17,658 nucleotides of DNA from CAYFMS01 sp964491425. GTDB taxonomy: Bacteria > Patescibacteriota > Patescibacteriia > UBA9934. The notes beneath the pieces were generated by a model. It made no database searches. It saw nothing but the letters and a program-made list of their open reading frames with translations, and was not told where the DNA came from. The stretch's first letter is position 1, and each line of letters opens with the position of its first letter. Made by a program: the position numbers and the translations under genes. The stretch spans positions 1 to 17,658 of the forward strand of contig CAZBFR010000014.1 of NCBI GenBank assembly GCA_964491425.1, written 5' to 3'. This document shows positions 15,755 to 17,658 of this stretch, piece after piece.

Positions 15755-16792
15755 ATGTTTCATAAACACGTAAAACAGCATTATCCGGTTGTGATTGCAG
15801 GTCTTGTTTGTTTTGCGCTTGTCGCGCTCGCGTTTTCGGATTTTTTCGGAGCTCTCGGGGCGCAGAGTTCGAACCTTTCGCTTACGATTAACGCGGGCTA
15901 CGAATGTTACGACGGTCAAGATAATGATGGTAATGGAGTCGAGGATTATCCAGCGGATTCGGGGTGCGATTCCTATACGGATAACGACGAGTCGACGGTT
16001 TCGGGAAGTAGCGGAGGTTCCGCCGTCCCGTCGGTTTATCGCGGGACTCCTGGCTCAACGTCTATTTCTACGGGTTCGAGTGCTTTTCGAGGGAGTACGA
16101 TTCCAAGCGCCCTTGTTCGTGTTTTGCAAGATGGCGTTGAGGTTGAAACGGTGCGCGCGGATCGGTTTGGTACGTTTACCGTTACGGTTCCGCTTCTTGG
16201 CGACGGTCTTCATACCTTTAGCTTTATCGCTATAACGGACCATGGGACAACGCTTCCGGTCACACTTCCACTTCTTAGAAAAGGAGATGAGGTTACGGAG
16301 ACGACTGGAATTTTCCTTCCTCCGGTTGTCGCCTCTTCGGTTGTTTCGATCGCTCGCGGAGAAGCGCTTTCCGTGTTTGGCTATGCGCAACCTTCGTCGC
16401 TTGTACGGATCGAAGTTCACTCCGAACCCGTCTTTGTCCAAACGGTCGAAACGGATAGCAACGGTTCATTTATCGCCTCGTTTGATACGGAAGGTCTTAC
16501 TCCTGGCGATCACGCGGTTTACGCAAAATCCTTTGTCGATGGAAAGTGGTCCGACCTCTCGCTTCCTTGGCGATTTACGGTTGGAACGGAAACGATTATT
16601 GCCCCGACGGTTTGCCGAGCCGACATGAACGGCGACGGACGGGTAAATGTAATCGATCTTTCGGTGTTCGAGGTCTGGTTTGAAAAGCCGTTGAACGAAG
16701 AGATGCGTAAGGTGGAAAAAAACTGTTTTAACGGCGACGGGAAAATGACCCCGATTGATTTAAGTATTCTCGGTTACTATTGGACTGGATAA
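15755..16792 (+). CDS. Dockerin-bearing Ig-like surface protein
   Basis: This 345-residue protein has an N-terminal signal or anchor helix (about residues 10-30). SNLSLTINAG at 39-48 recalls the post-signal segment of the protein at 10194. An acidic DGQDNDGNGVEDYPADSGC segment follows (53-71), of a type seen in surface proteins and probably calcium-binding. A Ser/Gly-rich linker leads to two Ig-like beta domains (about 110-172 and 198-276). The C-terminus is a dockerin-like pair of loops: ADMNGDGRVNVIDLS at 289-303 and CFNGDGKMTPIDLS at 324-337, ending ILGYYWTG. The first loop has all calcium ligands; the second has Cys324 where the first Asp should be. The start lies one base after the previous TAA, without a Shine-Dalgarno. 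The next gene is cohesin-like, so the two are probable binding partners. Confidence 0.85.
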   Translation: MFHKHVKQHYPVVIAGLVCFALVALAFSDFFGALGAQSSNLSLTINAGYECYDGQDNDGNGVEDYPADSGCDSYTDNDESTVSGSSGGSAVPSVYRGTPGSTSISTGSSAFRGSTIPSALVRVLQDGVEVETVRADRFGTFTVTVPLLGDGLHTFSFIAITDHGTTLPVTLPLLRKGDEVTETTGIFLPPVVASSVVSIARGEALSVFGYAQPSSLVRIEVHSEPVFVQTVETDSNGSFIASFDTEGLTPGDHAVYAKSFVDGKWSDLSLPWRFTVGTETIIAPTVCRADMNGDGRVNVIDLSVFEVWFEKPLNEEMRKVEKNCFNGDGKMTPIDLSILGYYWTG

Positions 16793-16793
16793 T

Positions 16794-17658
16794 ATGAAAT
16801 ATCTTTTAAGTTTTTTCATTTTTCTTTTCGCTCCAAGTCTCGTCTTTGCCGAGTCGCTTTCGCTTACCTTGAGCGACGATTCAGTCGAGGCTGGCGACCA
16901 GGTTTAGGTAACGGTTACTTCTACGACGGAGGTGCTTGTAAATACGATTGACGGACGGGTCATTATTCCGAAAGGATTCGAAGTTGTTGGGATGGAGACG
17001 GAGCTTTCTCCGATTCAGTTCTGGGTTGAGTCGCCGATCGATGCGAAAAATGAAACGCTCCGGTTTACAGGATTTTCGACAGGCGGGTTTTTGGGAGAAC
17101 AAGAGTTGTTGACGGTTATTCTTCGCCCAACGCTCGCGGGATCCTACTCGCTTCGCGCCGAAGATCTTTCTCTGTATTTACATGACGGACTTGGAACGCC
17201 AATTGCCTTTTCCGACCTTGAATCAAAAATCAATGTTGTCGTGCAAGATGTAAAAACGGAGCCAGTTATTATCGAGACGTCCGACATGATTCCGCCAACT
17301 GTCACAACGGAAATTGTAACGGATTCAAGTAGCGGGGAAGACGTTTCCTATCTGCTTATCTATGGGCAGGACAAGGAGACGGCGATTCGCTCTTACGAGC
17401 TTGTTGATCGTTCGGAGCTGATTCAAATCGAGACGCCTTACGAACTCAATCGAGGCCTGTTTACGGAAAAGAAAGAAGTAATTGTAACCGATCTCGCAAT
17501 GAATAAAACGCGCGTACCGGTGTATATTCCGGGAAGAATCGAGGTCGCGGGGATCCATCCAACGCTGTTTCAGTCTCTTCTCATGCTCTCGCTTGTGGCA
17601 CTCGGCGCCTTTACCCTGACCCATATTCTTGAAATGCATCCAAACGCAAAGTCCAGGG
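16794..17658 (+). pseudogene. Cohesin-like membrane protein, reading frame broken by one amber codon, runs off the right edge
   Basis: From the ATG at 16794 (one base after the upstream TAA) the frame encodes a signal peptide (residues 1-19, ending VFA) and then the start of a cohesin-like domain (LSLTLSDDSVEAGDQV). It is interrupted by TAG at 16905-16907 (codon 38). The same frame then stays open for 250 codons to the window edge: the rest of a cohesin-like domain (to about 150), an Ig-like domain starting near IPPTVTT (about 165-250) with DKETAIRSYEL, and a membrane helix at about 257-277. Coding quality is identical on both sides, so the frame is one gene. TAG may be a recent mutation from GAG, AAG or CAG, an assembly error, or a readthrough site. 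TAG ends five other genes here, so it is not globally reassigned. The internal ATG at 16992 lacks a signal peptide and would cut the domain. Confidence 0.75.

Noticed and set aside
16055..16628. Overlapping 128-codon frames on both strands
   Set aside because: Low-complexity Arg-rich shadows of the dockerin-protein gene.
16905..16907. Global reassignment of TAG to an amino acid
   Set aside because: TAG terminates five other genes in the window at positions that match the next start codon.
1..17658. CRISPR arrays, tRNA, rRNA, insertion sequences, prophage genes
   Set aside because: No regularly spaced short repeats, cloverleaf sequences, transposase motifs or phage structural genes were seen; nearly every base is in a plus-strand gene.

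Overview
The window is 17.7 kb of densely packed, entirely plus-strand coding DNA, most likely from a Candidate Phyla Radiation (Patescibacteria) genome. The reasons are the gene set (VirB6-like, PrgI, stand-alone TraC-type domain, VirB4, VirB8-like, ComF, CapA, then dockerin, cohesin and Asp-box surface proteins), the near-absence of intergenic space, and start signals that often lack Shine-Dalgarno sequences. This placement is an inference from gene content; no rRNA or tRNA is present to confirm it. All twelve complete genes end in TAA or TAG, none in TGA, and none contains an internal TGA, so a standard-like code is used.

Region 1 (1-63) holds a strong intrinsic terminator of an upstream gene followed at once by an extended -10 promoter, possibly inside an operator-like dyad, that fires almost onto the first start codon. 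Region 2 (64-8558) is a minimal type IV secretion-like set: a VirB6/TrbL-like polytopic protein with a very long cytoplasmic tail, an unrecognised soluble helical-repeat protein, PrgI, a stand-alone VirB4/TraC N-terminal-type domain, the VirB4 ATPase, and a single-pass VirB8/TcpC-like protein. A second, apparently leaderless promoter sits inside the last codons of the helical-repeat gene and drives prgI onward. No VirD4, VirB11, relaxase or VirB1 is seen here. Region 3 (8549-10166) carries comF and a membrane-anchored CapA-type phosphoesterase in the same run.

Region 4 (10194 to the end) begins with a third extended -10 promoter and encodes surface proteins. It has a small secreted protein with a WxL-like domain and a membrane protein resembling the DUF916/DUF3324 WxL-interacting family, with a LysM-like motif and a Lys/Arg/Pro-rich tail. 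Next come a 1147-residue tandem Asp-box (BNR-like) protein ending in the same WxL-like domain, a dockerin-bearing Ig-like protein, and a cohesin-like membrane protein. The cohesin-like frame is interrupted by a single in-frame amber codon and runs off the right edge.

A plausible reading is that regions 2-3 build an envelope-spanning transport or DNA-uptake machine and region 4 builds an adhesive outer layer in which WxL-like domains bind the DUF916-like anchor and a dockerin binds a cohesin. A striking structural theme is the junction stop-T-ATG (TAATATG or TAGTATG), found at six of the gene boundaries and mostly lacking a ribosome binding site, which suggests translation coupling. No stretch longer than 300 bases lacks a gene.
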